From positions 372,001 through 436,000 of the forward strand of contig NZ_KE386573.1 in the NCBI RefSeq assembly GCF_000427685.1: a stretch of DNA of 64,000 bases, written 5' to 3'. Below the pieces are notes generated by a model. The model saw only the letters and a list, made by a program, of their open reading frames with translations. It searched no databases and was not told where the DNA came from. Position numbers and translations under genes: made by a program. Positions 1-8,307 of the stretch are shown piece after piece (within the stretch, counting starts at the first letter, position 1; each line of letters opens with the position of its first letter). The stretch comes from Haloplanus natans DSM 17983 (GTDB lineage: Archaea > Halobacteriota > Halobacteria > Halobacteriales > Haloferacaceae).

Positions 1-1096
1 CGAGGCGACCGGCGATGTTGGCCGCCGCGTTGATGTCCGCTTGGTACTCCGTCACCCAACACTCCGCGTTCGTGCATCGGAACGCCGCCTGCGACGACCG
101 CGACCCGATGTGGCCGCAAGCGTGGCACGTCTGACTCGTGTACGCCGGATTTACCGTCCGCACCGGGATACCCGCTTCGAGGGCTTTGTCCTCGATGCGG
201 CCGGTAAGACGTGCAAACGCCCAGTTGTGGAGGCGGCGGTTCATCCACGCGCCGTAATCCAGATGCTCACGGATGTACGACAGGTCTTCGAGGACGATAA
301 CCGGATTCTCGAACTGTTGGGCGTACTCGACGGCTTGTCGAGACGCCTTCTCCACGATGTCCGTGAGGGCGTTTTGGTAGTAGTCGAACCGTTCGTCTAC
401 GCGCCACTGGGCGGCCTCACGCTCTTGGAGGCGCTTCAGCGTGGTGTGCATCTCCTTTCGGAGGTGTCGGGCACGCCCCCCGTCGAACAGCATAGGGTCG
501 CTCGGAGTACCGTCCTGACAGGCACAGCCCGTCAGGAGTTTGGATTCACCGATGTCGAAGCCGACCGGCGTCGGGTCGTCCGGCTCCTCTGGTTCCGCAA
601 CCTCGTACTCAATGGTGACGTGAAGCACCCATGTCGTCCGGTGTTCTTGCAGTCGGAACTCGCCGACCGACACGTCACCGTCGAGCAGGTCATCCCACGA
701 CTCCCGCTGAGCGGGGTTGATGCGGAGTGGAATCCAGAAGGCGTTGCCACGTCCGGCCTGCGGAACGCGCCAGCAGAACTCGTGCGTTCTGTCCTCGGAG
801 TGGTCAAGTGTCCATCCCCGGTTCGTGAATCGGACGGGATGGTCGTCCTCCAACTCCGAAGCGTTGTACGTGTCGCGGAGTTGCGGGACGTAGTTCTTGA
901 GCGCGTCCTTCGCGTAGGACGTGAGAGTGTAGCCAGTAACGACATCGTTGACCGCCGTTTGCGTGTCCGCGCTACTCTCGAACGCATCGTCAAGAGCGCG
1001 GCGGTACGTCGCCACGGTGCGCTGAAGCCGACGCTCTTTGTGCGCCGTCGGCGGCGCGAGCGTGGCTTCGAGCGTTTTCGTGGCGGTGGCGGTCAT
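1..1096 (-). CDS. tnpB: IS200/IS605-family TnpB RNA-guided nuclease (3' end beyond window)
   Basis: Reading leftward from an ATG at 1096, about 365 codons stay open to the window edge, so the C-terminus is cut by the window. The RuvC-like acidic residues lie in FDIGESKLL, VLEDLSYI and ADINAAANIAG. A zinc ribbon (CHACG, then CTNAEC) sits between the last two. TnpB proteins of this family are RNA-guided nucleases carried by IS200/IS605 elements and are not themselves the transposase. No TnpA (Y1 transposase) is visible, so this is probably an IS1341-type element mobilised in trans, if at all. The guide-RNA region would lie past the left edge. Confidence 0.93.
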   Translation of the reverse strand, partial: MTATATKTLEATLAPPTAHKERRLQRTVATYRRALDDAFESSADTQTAVNDVVTGYTLTSYAKDALKNYVPQLRDTYNASELEDDHPVRFTNRGWTLDHSEDRTHEFCWRVPQAGRGNAFWIPLRINPAQRESWDDLLDGDVSVGEFRLQEHRTTWVLHVTIEYEVAEPEEPDDPTPVGFDIGESKLLTGCACQDGTPSDPMLFDGGRARHLRKEMHTTLKRLQEREAAQWRVDERFDYYQNALTDIVEKASRQAVEYAQQFENPVIVLEDLSYIREHLDYGAWMNRRLHNWAFARLTGRIEDKALEAGIPVRTVNPAYTSQTCHACGHIGSRSSQAAFRCTNAECWVTEYQADINAAANIAGRL

Positions 1097-1154
1097 CCGA
1101 CAGTACCACTTACAACCCGAAGGTACATAAGAATATGGAATAAGATACTCATGT

Positions 1155-1292
1155 ATGCCAAAGAGCATTCACATCAAGGTAAACGAGGAGCAGTACGAGG
1201 AACTAAGCGAGTTCAAAGAGCGGCGCGGGTACACGTGGAAAGGCCTTCTTCTCGAAGGCTATCGCGCGCTCGACACCGACAGAACGCAGTAG
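1155..1292 (+). CDS. 45-aa TnpB-associated small protein, ribbon-helix-helix-like
   Basis: The ORF runs from ATG at 1155 to TAG at 1290-1292 and encodes 45 residues beginning MPKSIHIKVNEEQYEEL. A short basic beta segment (SIHIKV) is followed by two predicted helices (EEQYEELSEFKER, TWKGLLLEGYRAL), the layout of Arc/CopG-type ribbon-helix-helix proteins. It is divergent from tnpB with 58 nt between the two start codons, so the two share a promoter region. A regulatory role for tnpB is an inference from position and fold. The RHH assignment is tentative because of the short length. Confidence 0.6.
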   Translation: MPKSIHIKVNEEQYEELSEFKERRGYTWKGLLLEGYRALDTDRTQ

Positions 1293-1321
1293 TTGGACAG
1301 ACGGCTAAGTGTCGCATTCCT

Positions 1322-1342
1322 CCCCGCCCTCAAGGGGCGGGG
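1322..1342. repeat. IS end hairpin (perfect 8-bp stem)
   Basis: CCCCGCCC (1322-1329), loop TCAAG and GGGCGGGG (1335-1342) form a perfect stem downstream of the 45-aa ORF. Imperfect subterminal hairpins mark the ends of IS200/IS605-type elements, so this is taken as the end of the tnpB element distal to tnpB. The following gene starts only 18 nt later. Confidence 0.5.
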
Positions 1343-1359
1343 TTTCCTGCTTGAAAAAG

Positions 1360-1683
1360 ATGAGCGATCCGTCACTCCTGTTGGCACCGTTTCTCGACGA
1401 CGACGAAGACGTGCGTCTCGTCCAGCGGTACGCGAGCGCGGGCGCCCGAACCGGCGCGAAGATGGGGGCGGCTGCGGGCCCGGTCGGCGCCGGCGTCGGC
1501 GCCGGATTCGGCGGCGCCGCCGGTTTTTTCATCGGCTACGGCGTCACCGGCGTCGACCCCTCGGACCGTCGCGTCGGCGGGGGCGATGACAGTCATGGGG
1601 CGTCCGACGGCCACGACGCCGACGACGGACCGGTGACCATCGCGGTGACCGAGGCGTCACCCGACCACGACGCCGACGGCTGA
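1360..1683 (+). CDS. glycine-rich small hypothetical protein
   Basis: This 107-aa protein starts at ATG 1360 (MSDPSLLLAPFLDDDED). An acidic N-terminus is followed by a Gly/Ala-rich stretch (GAAAGPVGAGVGAGFGGAAG, near residues 35-54) running into FFIGYG, compatible with a glycine-zipper membrane-inserting segment. An Asp/His-rich tail ends the protein. The upstream in-frame extension would read through the IS hairpin and is rejected. It is convergent with the SDR gene, whose stop begins at the next base. No family is recognised. Confidence 0.5.
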   Translation: MSDPSLLLAPFLDDDEDVRLVQRYASAGARTGAKMGAAAGPVGAGVGAGFGGAAGFFIGYGVTGVDPSDRRVGGGDDSHGASDGHDADDGPVTIAVTEASPDHDADG

Positions 1684-2421
1684 TCACTCCTCTGCCAGTC
1701 GTCCGCCGTCGACGGCGACGTTCTGCCCGCTGACGTAGGCCGCGCTCTCGTCGAGGAAAAAGAGGAGCGGCGCGGCCACGTCGTCGAACGACGCCGGCCG
1801 CCCGCGCGGGAACGACGACACGTCCGAGACGGTGTTCTCGACGGCAAAGGGCGACACCGCATTGACCGTGATCCCATCGTCCTGCGTATCGGCCGCGAGC
1901 ATCCGCGTGAACATCAACACGCCTGTCTTCGCGACGAAGTAGGGGAAGTTGACCGGGTGAGCAACCCCGCGGTCGCTGTCGGCGAAGCCGACGTTGACGA
2001 TCCGACCCCACCCCGACTCGCGCATCCCGGGCAGCGCCCGCCGCGAACACAGGACGGTCCCGTAGAACGTGCTCTCGACCACGTCGCGCCACGCCGCCCA
2101 CTCGATGTCCGCCCAGTGGCGCGCGTCGAAGTTGCCGACGTTGTTGACGAGGACGTCGACGGGCCCGAGTTCCGACTCGACGGCGTCGAACATCGTGTCG
2201 ACCTCGTCGGGGTCGGTCACGTCGCCGTGGACGGTCGTCGCCGCGACGCCGTGGTCGCGTGCCTCCTCGGCTGTCGCCGTCGCCGCCGCGTCGCTCTCTC
2301 GGTAGTGGACGGCCACGTCCGCGCCACACGCCGCGATGCGCAGGAGGAGTTCGCGGCCGAGTCGCGTCGCGCTCCCCGTCACCAGTGCCGTTCGCCCGCT
2401 CAGGTCGGGTGTTTCCGACAT
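1684..2421 (-). CDS. SDR-family oxidoreductase
   Basis: This 245-aa short-chain dehydrogenase starts at ATG 2421; a longer in-frame start at 2469 adds a non-conserved basic leader. The cofactor motif is TGSATRLG (residues 15-22), followed by the NNVG motif at 93-96, a catalytic pair Y161 and K165 (YFVAK), and a nearby Ser149. Arg20 in the cofactor loop is typical of NADP(H)-preferring members. The C-terminal VSGQNVAVDGG is the usual SDR dimer strand. The substrate cannot be inferred. It stands alone, convergent with the gene to its left. Confidence 0.88.
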   Translation of the reverse strand: MSETPDLSGRTALVTGSATRLGRELLLRIAACGADVAVHYRESDAAATATAEEARDHGVAATTVHGDVTDPDEVDTMFDAVESELGPVDVLVNNVGNFDARHWADIEWAAWRDVVESTFYGTVLCSRRALPGMRESGWGRIVNVGFADSDRGVAHPVNFPYFVAKTGVLMFTRMLAADTQDDGITVNAVSPFAVENTVSDVSSFPRGRPASFDDVAAPLLFFLDESAAYVSGQNVAVDGGRLAEE

Positions 2422-2497
2422 GCGTTCCGAACGGTCCGGACGGTGTTGAATCCCTCGCGGCTCCCGCAACCGTCCACGGGGACTGCCGACACGCCCT

Positions 2498-2559
2498 CGT
2501 ACGGTTTATGATAAGTCAGTACCGGGGGTTCGCCAACCCACCACGATACTCCGTCTCAG
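2498..2559 (-). repeat. Stop-codon-linked palindromic element, copy A (degenerate)
   Basis: This is one of four related elements in the window (others at 21375-21460, 29682-29767 and 40718-40801). Read on the minus strand it begins with the TGA stop of the ABC permease (2556-2558), continues TGAGACGG, and ends CTTATCATAAACCGTACG. This copy has lost much of one palindrome arm, keeping only GGCGAACCCCCGGTACTGA. It may act as a 3'-end or terminator structure, or be a miniature mobile element. Confidence 0.6.
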
Positions 2560-3374
2560 TAGTCGCCGAGGACGCCGAGTCGCCGCGCCCGCCCCGTCGT
2601 GTATCGGAACACGACGTAGCCGAGACCGAGGTACGCGACGGCGACGCCGATCAGGAGGGCGATATCGGCGGCCGGGAACTCCCAGAGTCGCGTGCCCTCG
2701 ACCATCGCCCGCTGGAGGAGCGCGCTGCCGTGGGCCAGGGGCAACAGCCGCAGCCACCACAGGTCGAACGCCGGCGCCGACACCAGCAGGACGAACCCGA
2801 ACTGCAGGAGGTTCAGCCAGTTGCCGATTCGCTTGTACAGGACGGCGATCCCGCCCGCCGCGAACCCGACGCCGAGCACCGACGTGACCGCGAGCGCCGC
2901 TACGACGACGACCGTGAGGGCGTCGAGCTGGAGCGTCGTCCCCGTGACCACGAGCATGACGGCGAGGACGACACCCGACGTGAGGAAGGTCCGAACGAGT
3001 TTCGCCACTCCCTTCAGGAGGATCACTGGCGCGAACCCGAAAGGCGTCGTGACGTGTCGTTCGAGCGTCCCCCACTGGACCTCGCTTCCGATGTCGTTCG
3101 AGATGGCCGCGTATGCGCCCACGGCCAGCGTCCAGAGGAAGTAGCCGACGACTAGTCCCTCGATGGAGTCGGCCAGCGCCCGTCCGGCGAGCATCCGCCC
3201 GCCGTAAAACAACACGCCGAAAAAGAAGAGCGCGACGACGATCCCGCCGACGGCGTTCGCGGGATACCGCACGAACACCAGATACTCCCGGTAGAGGACG
3301 GCCCGTGCGAGGTGGGTGTAGCCGGCCCGCTCGGCCCCATCGCGCCTGTCCTCGGTGTCGGCGTCTACACCCAT
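2556..3374 (-). CDS. ABC-2 type transporter permease
   Basis: This 272-aa polytopic membrane protein has about six hydrophobic segments, for example AVGGIVVALFFFGVLFY, FLTSGVVLAVMLVV and IALLIGVAVAYLGLGYVVF. Its start ATG at 3374 overlaps the TGA of the ATPase gene by one base (TGATG), indicating translational coupling. A longer ORF start at 3542 lies wholly inside the ATPase gene and is rejected. With the upstream ATPase it forms a two-gene ABC-2 exporter. The substrate (drug, lipid or polysaccharide) is not evident. Its stop codon is embedded in a palindromic element. Confidence 0.88.
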   Translation of the reverse strand: MGVDADTEDRRDGAERAGYTHLARAVLYREYLVFVRYPANAVGGIVVALFFFGVLFYGGRMLAGRALADSIEGLVVGYFLWTLAVGAYAAISNDIGSEVQWGTLERHVTTPFGFAPVILLKGVAKLVRTFLTSGVVLAVMLVVTGTTLQLDALTVVVVAALAVTSVLGVGFAAGGIAVLYKRIGNWLNLLQFGFVLLVSAPAFDLWWLRLLPLAHGSALLQRAMVEGTRLWEFPAADIALLIGVAVAYLGLGYVVFRYTTGRARRLGVLGDY

Positions 3375-4420
3375 CACTCCTCTCCCGCACCCGTCGTGAG
3401 GTCGACGAGTACGTCCGAGAGACCGCGCTCGACCGTCCGCATCCGCGAGAGGGGGACGTCGTGTTCGCGGAGGTGGGTCATCAGCGCGTACAACCCGTCG
3501 GTGTCCGTCGTCACCTCGATCCGTGCGCCGCGGGTCAGCCACTCGATGTCGGTGACGGCGACCTGCTCGCGCAGGGCGGCCAGCCGCTCGCGGTCGAAGG
3601 CGGGGCTCGTCAGGCGGACGATGTGGGCCCCGTCGGGGCCGAGCAGGGCGTCGACGGCCTCGTCGGCCACGACCCGCCCGTCCGAGACGACGATCACGCG
3701 ATCACAGACCGTCTCGACGACGCCCATGTCGTGACTGCTGAGGATCACCGTCAGCCCCGTCTCCGCCGCCAGTCGTCGGATCTCCGCCTGGAACGTCCGC
3801 GCGCTCTCCACGTCGAGACCGAGGGTCGGTTCGTCGAGAAAGACCACGTCCCCCCCGCCGCCGAGCACGCTCGCGAGCGACACCTTCCCTTTCATCCCTC
3901 GGGAGAGGTTGCGCACCGGCTCGTCGGCCTTGTCGGCGATGTTCAGCCGCTCCAGCAGTCGTTCGTGCCGATCCGCGACCGACGACGGGTCCACGCCGCT
4001 GATCGTCGCGAAATACCGGAGGTTCTCCCGGACCGTCAACCGCCAGTAGTCGTTTCGTGCCCCTTCGAGCATCGCGTCGACGTGAGCGTAGGCCTCGCGT
4101 GGCGATTCGCGGGCGTCGATGCCCACGATCCGAACCGACCCCGCGTCCGGACGCACCGTCCCCAGAATCGACTTGATGAGCGTCGTCTTGCCGGCCCCGT
4201 TCGGCCCGAGGAGGCCGACGACCGAGCCGCGTTCGACCGCGAAGGAGACGCCGTCGACGGCCGTCACCGCGTCGGCACCCGAGCCGAACTGCTTCCGGAG
4301 ATCGTCGACGGCGATGGCGGGCGTGGCCGCCCCTCGCGGCCCCGCCGCTCCGTCCCGCTCCCGTCGGGCGCCGTTCGACGACCGATCCCCGGCGTCCTGT
4401 CCGCGGCGTCGCGTGGTCAT
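3374..4420 (-). CDS. ABC-2 type transporter ATP-binding protein
   Basis: This is a 348-aa ABC ATPase. The Walker A GPNGAGKTT lies near residues 72-80, the signature is LSRGM (172-176, variant of LSGGQ), Walker B is FLDEPT (194-199) and the switch histidine lies in SSHDMG. A C-terminal extension of about 90 residues follows, as in ABC-2 exporter ATPases. ATG at 4420 is preferred over GTG at 4423; GGGGAGTG lies just upstream. A polar low-complexity N-terminus of about 35 residues precedes the ABC fold. It is the first gene of the exporter operon. Confidence 0.92.
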   Translation of the reverse strand: MTTRRRGQDAGDRSSNGARRERDGAAGPRGAATPAIAVDDLRKQFGSGADAVTAVDGVSFAVERGSVVGLLGPNGAGKTTLIKSILGTVRPDAGSVRIVGIDARESPREAYAHVDAMLEGARNDYWRLTVRENLRYFATISGVDPSSVADRHERLLERLNIADKADEPVRNLSRGMKGKVSLASVLGGGGDVVFLDEPTLGLDVESARTFQAEIRRLAAETGLTVILSSHDMGVVETVCDRVIVVSDGRVVADEAVDALLGPDGAHIVRLTSPAFDRERLAALREQVAVTDIEWLTRGARIEVTTDTDGLYALMTHLREHDVPLSRMRTVERGLSDVLVDLTTGAGEE

Positions 4421-4443
4421 CACTCCCCCTTGGTGTGTAGGAA

Positions 4444-4863
4444 CTAAACGTCGGCGGGGGTCGAGCCACAGGCGAGCGTCACGTCGAGGCTGTAGTCGGT
4501 CGTGCTCGTGCGCTCCGCGCTGTCGGTCGTCGCCGTGACGGCGACGCTCGCCCCCGGGGCGAGCGTTCCCACGATGCGGTCACGGCCGGACGGCTCCCGC
4601 AACCCGGTCGACGTGGCCTGTTCGAACTCCACGCGGAGGTCGTACTCGACTGTCACGTCGCCGTCGTTGTGCAGCCGGACGGTTACCTCGGGCACCGCGC
4701 CCCGCTCGATCCGCTCCTCGCGGTCGACGATCCGGAAGCCGTCGGCACACGGCGGGCGGTCGGGGGCGACCGTCGAGCGCGTGCCGGGAGCCGCGCCCGA
4801 TCCACAGCCGGCGAGTCCAGTCAGCGCCGCCGACAGGCCCGCGAGGAGCGCTCGTCTCTCCAT
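4444..4863 (-). CDS. twin-arginine-type lipoprotein, unknown function
   Basis: This 139-aa protein starts at ATG 4863. It begins MERRALLAGLSAALTGLAGC: an Arg pair, a hydrophobic stretch and a lipobox ending in Cys20, as in haloarchaeal Tat-exported lipoproteins. The mature part has beta-rich segments (VTVRLHNDGDVTVEYDLRVE) suggesting an immunoglobulin-like fold. It ends 23 nt before the ABC ATPase start, so it could be in the same transcript, perhaps as an extracellular partner. That link is inference only. Confidence 0.7.
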   Translation of the reverse strand: MERRALLAGLSAALTGLAGCGSGAAPGTRSTVAPDRPPCADGFRIVDREERIERGAVPEVTVRLHNDGDVTVEYDLRVEFEQATSTGLREPSGRDRIVGTLAPGASVAVTATTDSAERTSTTDYSLDVTLACGSTPADV

Positions 4864-4964
4864 ACCGTCCGTTGGACTCGGGCCGCAAAAGCCCGCGATC
4901 CGCGGGCGCCCATCCGCCCATCGGCTCGGCGGCCGCCGGCCACGCGTGGACGCGGCCGCCGCCG

Positions 4965-6245
4965 CTACCCCTGCCAGATCCGGACGCGACCGGCCGTCCC
5001 GGCACCGACGGCGAGACGGCCGTCGTCGAGGGCGACCCCGGCCACGTTCGTCACGAGTTCGCCGCCGAGCGGGAGCGCCCACGCTCGCTCGGCGCCCCGC
5101 TCGGTCCGCCGGACCGCCGCCAGCGTCCGCCGCCGACTCGCGGGGAGCAACAGTTCCCACCGCCCGTCGCCGTCCAGGTCGGCGGCCAGCCCCCCGTCCA
5201 CGTTCCGCGAACCGTACGTGTGGCTGGCGTAGCCGTCGTGGGTCGCCGTCACGGTCAGGTCGCCGTCGTCGAGCCGGTAGAACTCCAGCGTCCGGTCGAC
5301 GTGTGGCTTCCTGACGACCGCCAGTTCCCGCCGCCCGTCCGGCCCGAACGGCGCGACACAGAGTTGGTGTCGCCAGCCGGGGCCGTAGACGGGGCCGGTC
5401 GCCAGTTCGGTGCCGTGGGCGGCGTACGCCCGGATGCGTGCGCCGTCGACCGCGTCGGCGACGGTCGTCACCACCTCGCGGTCGCCGTCGCCGTCGAAGT
5501 CGGCGGCCAGCGGTGACAGCCCCTCGAAGACCGTCGGCGCGTCGAGGGGTACGTCGGCGTCGATCCGCCCCCGCGCGGCGTCGACGACGAGGAGCCGGCT
5601 CCCTTCGACGGTGTCGCCGAGCGCAGCGTGGCGGTAGCGGGTCGTCCGTCCCCCGTAGAGGGCGTATCGGTCGTCGTCGATCCGTACGGGACGGCAGTCC
5701 GCCGGCGCCGCCGCGTCCAGCCGGGTCGACGTCCCGTCGCGTCGGACGACCACGTCGCCGTTCGTGGCCACGTACAGCAGGCCGCCGTCGACCACCACCG
5801 GATGCGTGTGTTCGGCACAGTCGGCCGGCGCGTCGACGACGCCGAACGCCCCGCCGGCCGCGTACGCCAGCGGCGGCGTCGACACGCGGCCGTGGCTCGC
5901 AACCGTCTCGCTCGTCCCGTCGCCGACCCGGTGGGTCGTCGCCCGTCCGTCCGCGCGGACGACCGTCCAGTAACTCGTCGCGCCGCGTCCGGGGAACGCG
6001 AGCAGCCACGCCGGACGGCCGTCGACGGCGATGTCCACCGGCCGGGCATCGTCGACGGTGCCGGCGCCGTCGACGATGCGGTTGCCGTCGGCCCGGAGAT
6101 GCGTGAACGCGTAGTCCGCCCCCACGGGTGGGGGTATCGGCGTTGCCGTCGATCCCTCGAACGTCGTCGGTGACGGCGACCCGGCGCACCCGCCGAGTCC
6201 GGCCGCCGCCGCGGCCACGGTCAGCAGCGTCCGCCGGTGCCACAT
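4965..6245 (-). CDS. Tat lipoprotein with FG-GAP-like repeats
   Basis: This 426-aa protein starts at ATG 6245 (MWHRRTLLTVAAAAAGLGGC), giving an Arg pair, hydrophobic region and lipobox Cys20. The mature protein contains calcium-binding-type loops of FG-GAP/VCBS repeats (DFDGDGDREVV, DLDGDGRWELLL) and several other beta-propeller-like blades such as RYALYGGRTTRY. The predicted form is a surface-anchored seven-bladed propeller, probably adhesive or ligand-binding. It lies 101 nt upstream of the next lipoprotein in the same orientation. Confidence 0.75.
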   Translation of the reverse strand: MWHRRTLLTVAAAAAGLGGCAGSPSPTTFEGSTATPIPPPVGADYAFTHLRADGNRIVDGAGTVDDARPVDIAVDGRPAWLLAFPGRGATSYWTVVRADGRATTHRVGDGTSETVASHGRVSTPPLAYAAGGAFGVVDAPADCAEHTHPVVVDGGLLYVATNGDVVVRRDGTSTRLDAAAPADCRPVRIDDDRYALYGGRTTRYRHAALGDTVEGSRLLVVDAARGRIDADVPLDAPTVFEGLSPLAADFDGDGDREVVTTVADAVDGARIRAYAAHGTELATGPVYGPGWRHQLCVAPFGPDGRRELAVVRKPHVDRTLEFYRLDDGDLTVTATHDGYASHTYGSRNVDGGLAADLDGDGRWELLLPASRRRTLAAVRRTERGAERAWALPLGGELVTNVAGVALDDGRLAVGAGTAGRVRIWQG

Positions 6246-6316
6246 CGACCGCCCTCTCGCGCCGATGGGCAAAAACGCCGTGGCCGGATGTGGCCGGTGC
6301 AGTGCAACGACCCGCC

Positions 6317-6847
6317 TCAGCCCTCATCGACCGGCGTGCCACCGTCGGCCCCGACCGGGGCGTCGTCACCGGCCGTCCGCCCGAGTCGGCCTCCCGCCGT
6401 CTCGGCGTGGCCGGACGCGGGTACCGTCTCGCCGACTTCGCCGAGCCCCGTCGGCGGCATGTTGTTGTAGACGGCCTCGTACTCCCCCTCCCTGACGAGA
6501 TACGTCTCGTGCCAGATGCCCACGTCGCCGCCCTCGCCGATCCGGTGGTTGAACGCCTTCCACGCCGGCAGATGCTCGCCCTCGGCGTCGCGGGCGTACG
6601 CCTCCAACTTCTCGAACGACTCCCAGTACTGGACGAGGACCGGACTGCGGAGGCCGAACCAGGCCCGCGATTCGAGCAGGCCGCTCTCGGGGTCGGCTTC
6701 GAGTTCGCGGAGCATTCGGGGCATGGCGAGAAAGACGGGGAGCCACCTGTGGACCTTCCACAGCGCGTTGATACGCATGCCGATGAGAAAGACGACGAAG
6801 TCGCCGTCTACCTGTGCAGTCACTCGTTCGGGGATGATTCTCGACAT
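6317..6847 (-). CDS. DUF4188 domain-containing protein
   Basis: This 176-aa protein starts with ATG at 6847. The N-terminal 125 residues match the DUF4188 pattern as I know it: [33 protein letters not shown] and [16 protein letters not shown], a ferredoxin-like fold related to heme- or ABM-type monooxygenases. The last 35 residues are low-complexity Gly/Ala. The function is unproven. It is divergent from the next gene with an 83-nt shared upstream region. Confidence 0.8.
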   Translation of the reverse strand: MSRIIPERVTAQVDGDFVVFLIGMRINALWKVHRWLPVFLAMPRMLRELEADPESGLLESRAWFGLRSPVLVQYWESFEKLEAYARDAEGEHLPAWKAFNHRIGEGGDVGIWHETYLVREGEYEAVYNNMPPTGLGEVGETVPASGHAETAGGRLGRTAGDDAPVGADGGTPVDEG

Positions 6848-6930
6848 CTCGGACGCTCCTACACTGCCGATCCGGATAGGCGTTGGTGGGCGGGCGACGC
6901 GCTTGTGTCGGTGCAGTCCTCACGCCACCC

Positions 6931-7701
6931 ATGACGACGACCGACGACCGCGTCGCCGCGGGTGTCACCGCGCTGGCGGAGCGAGCCGAGGAGCGAGCGG
7001 GCGACGAGTTCACGCGGGCGGCGTGGTTGTCCCTCGCCGAGCCGCGGCCGGCCGAGGAACTGAGCCCGTTCGACCCCGACGACCGGGGCTGGGTTGGCGA
7101 GGGGCTCCGGTGGCTGGTCGCCGCGGCCGCCGCCTACCGCGTCGCCGGCCGCGACGCCCGTGCGTCCCGACGGGGCGTCGAAGGCATCGCCGTCGCGCGC
7201 GACCTGCAGTCCTCGCTCGACGGCCCCGCCCAGTCGGCCTGTCTCGACGAGTTCGTCGCCGACTTCCGGGTCGCCGCCGGGATGAACGACGCCGAAGCGG
7301 CCTACCGCGACGCCGCGGACGCCTACCGCGACGCCGGGGCTGCCGTCGACGACACACACCGGGTGGCGACGAGCCCGCTCTTCCGTGCCGCCGCCGAACC
7401 GATCGAGCAGGTGGCCCGGGGCACCGCGAACGGCGAACTCGCCGTGAACTGGGAGGACCTCCACGGGACCGACCCGTCCGACCCCGGCGCCTTCCTCGCG
7501 CACCGGGCCACGTACAAGCGCCAGCGGTTCCCGTCACTGCTCGCCCGCGCTGTCGACGCGGGACGTCTGGCCGCCCCCCGCGGTACGACCGAGTACGGCA
7601 ACGACACCTACCGGTGTCCGGACTGTGCGTCGACGGACGTGAACTGGACCGCCGGGCGGACGCTCTGTCTGCGGTGTTCGGCGCCGATGGAGCGGCGTTA
7701 G
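6931..7701 (+). CDS. conserved haloarchaeal-type protein with C-terminal zinc ribbon
   Basis: This 256-aa protein starts at ATG 6931 (MTTTDDRVAAGVTALAER). Most of it is alpha-helical and Ala/Glu-rich. The last 35 residues hold a zinc ribbon, CPDC then CLRC 19 residues later, preceded by YGNDTYR. The C-terminal ribbon suggests nucleic-acid or protein binding, but no family is recognised. It is the last gene before an abrupt drop in GC content. Confidence 0.65.
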   Translation: MTTTDDRVAAGVTALAERAEERAGDEFTRAAWLSLAEPRPAEELSPFDPDDRGWVGEGLRWLVAAAAAYRVAGRDARASRRGVEGIAVARDLQSSLDGPAQSACLDEFVADFRVAAGMNDAEAAYRDAADAYRDAGAAVDDTHRVATSPLFRAAAEPIEQVARGTANGELAVNWEDLHGTDPSDPGAFLAHRATYKRQRFPSLLARAVDAGRLAAPRGTTEYGNDTYRCPDCASTDVNWTAGRTLCLRCSAPMERR

Positions 7702-7855
7702 CTGGCGGTTGGTGAAATCGTCGTCATGGTACCTCAACCGTATCATCATCAAGTTCCTTCGTGACGTGATGCACCGGCTGATGTTAATTTTCGCCGACCG
7801 ATTACCACCGGAAAATCAGCCATATCCGTTCCATGTCTGACGAATTCGGGGAAAG

Positions 7856-7863
7856 TTTATATA
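7856..7863 (+). promoter_or_regulatory. TATA box for the AT-rich winged-helix gene
   Basis: TTTATATA lies 26 nt upstream of ATG 7889, the spacing expected for a leaderless haloarchaeal transcript. It favours ATG 7889 over GTG 7865 and ATG 7877. Confidence 0.6.
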
Positions 7864-7888
7864 CGTGTCAGACGACATGAAAACCGTC

Positions 7889-8287
7889 ATGTCTGGGCTG
7901 GGGGAGTCTCCACTGGATGTAAAGCCGGACGCCGAAGGAATCAAACGACGACAAGCAGAATTCCTTGTTTTGTATTATCTTCGCCAACAGGAGGTCGCTT
8001 CTAAATCGGAATTGAAAACTACGGTGAAGTCTGCCGCCCGGAAGATCGCCCAAACTGATGAGGAGCCACCGATTTATTTCAATACTACCGCTGGACGGGC
8101 GACCCACCAAGGCAGAGAATTTAACGAGGTGCTTGATCGCTGTCTACATCGAAACTGGGTGGAGCGAACGATTGAGGGACAGTACGGCATAACGGACAAG
8201 GGGATTCAGCGGCTTGAAGAGATCGAACAATCCGGACAGTACGAAATCACGCAGGTACTGAATACCTTTTCTCGACACGCTGACTAA
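7889..8287 (+). CDS. winged-helix DNA-binding protein
   Basis: This 132-aa protein resembles PadR/MarR-like winged helices. KRRQAEFLVLYYLRQQEVASK forms the first helices, FNEVLDRCLHRNWVERT the recognition part and QYGITDKGIQRLEEI the wing. The start was chosen from the TATA spacing; ATG 7877 and GTG 7865 are alternatives. GC content is clearly below that of its neighbours. It is followed after 20 nt by the HD phosphohydrolase and is probably its regulator or partner. Confidence 0.75.
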   Translation: MSGLGESPLDVKPDAEGIKRRQAEFLVLYYLRQQEVASKSELKTTVKSAARKIAQTDEEPPIYFNTTAGRATHQGREFNEVLDRCLHRNWVERTIEGQYGITDKGIQRLEEIEQSGQYEITQVLNTFSRHAD

Positions 8288-8307
8288 TACTCCGTTCTGA
8301 TTGGCAA

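Noticed and set aside
4444-6369. 641-codon minus-strand ORF spanning both lipoprotein genes
   Set aside because: Over the 5' part it is an Arg-rich shadow of the FG-GAP lipoprotein frame; only the last 139 codons, with a signal peptide and lipobox, are a gene.
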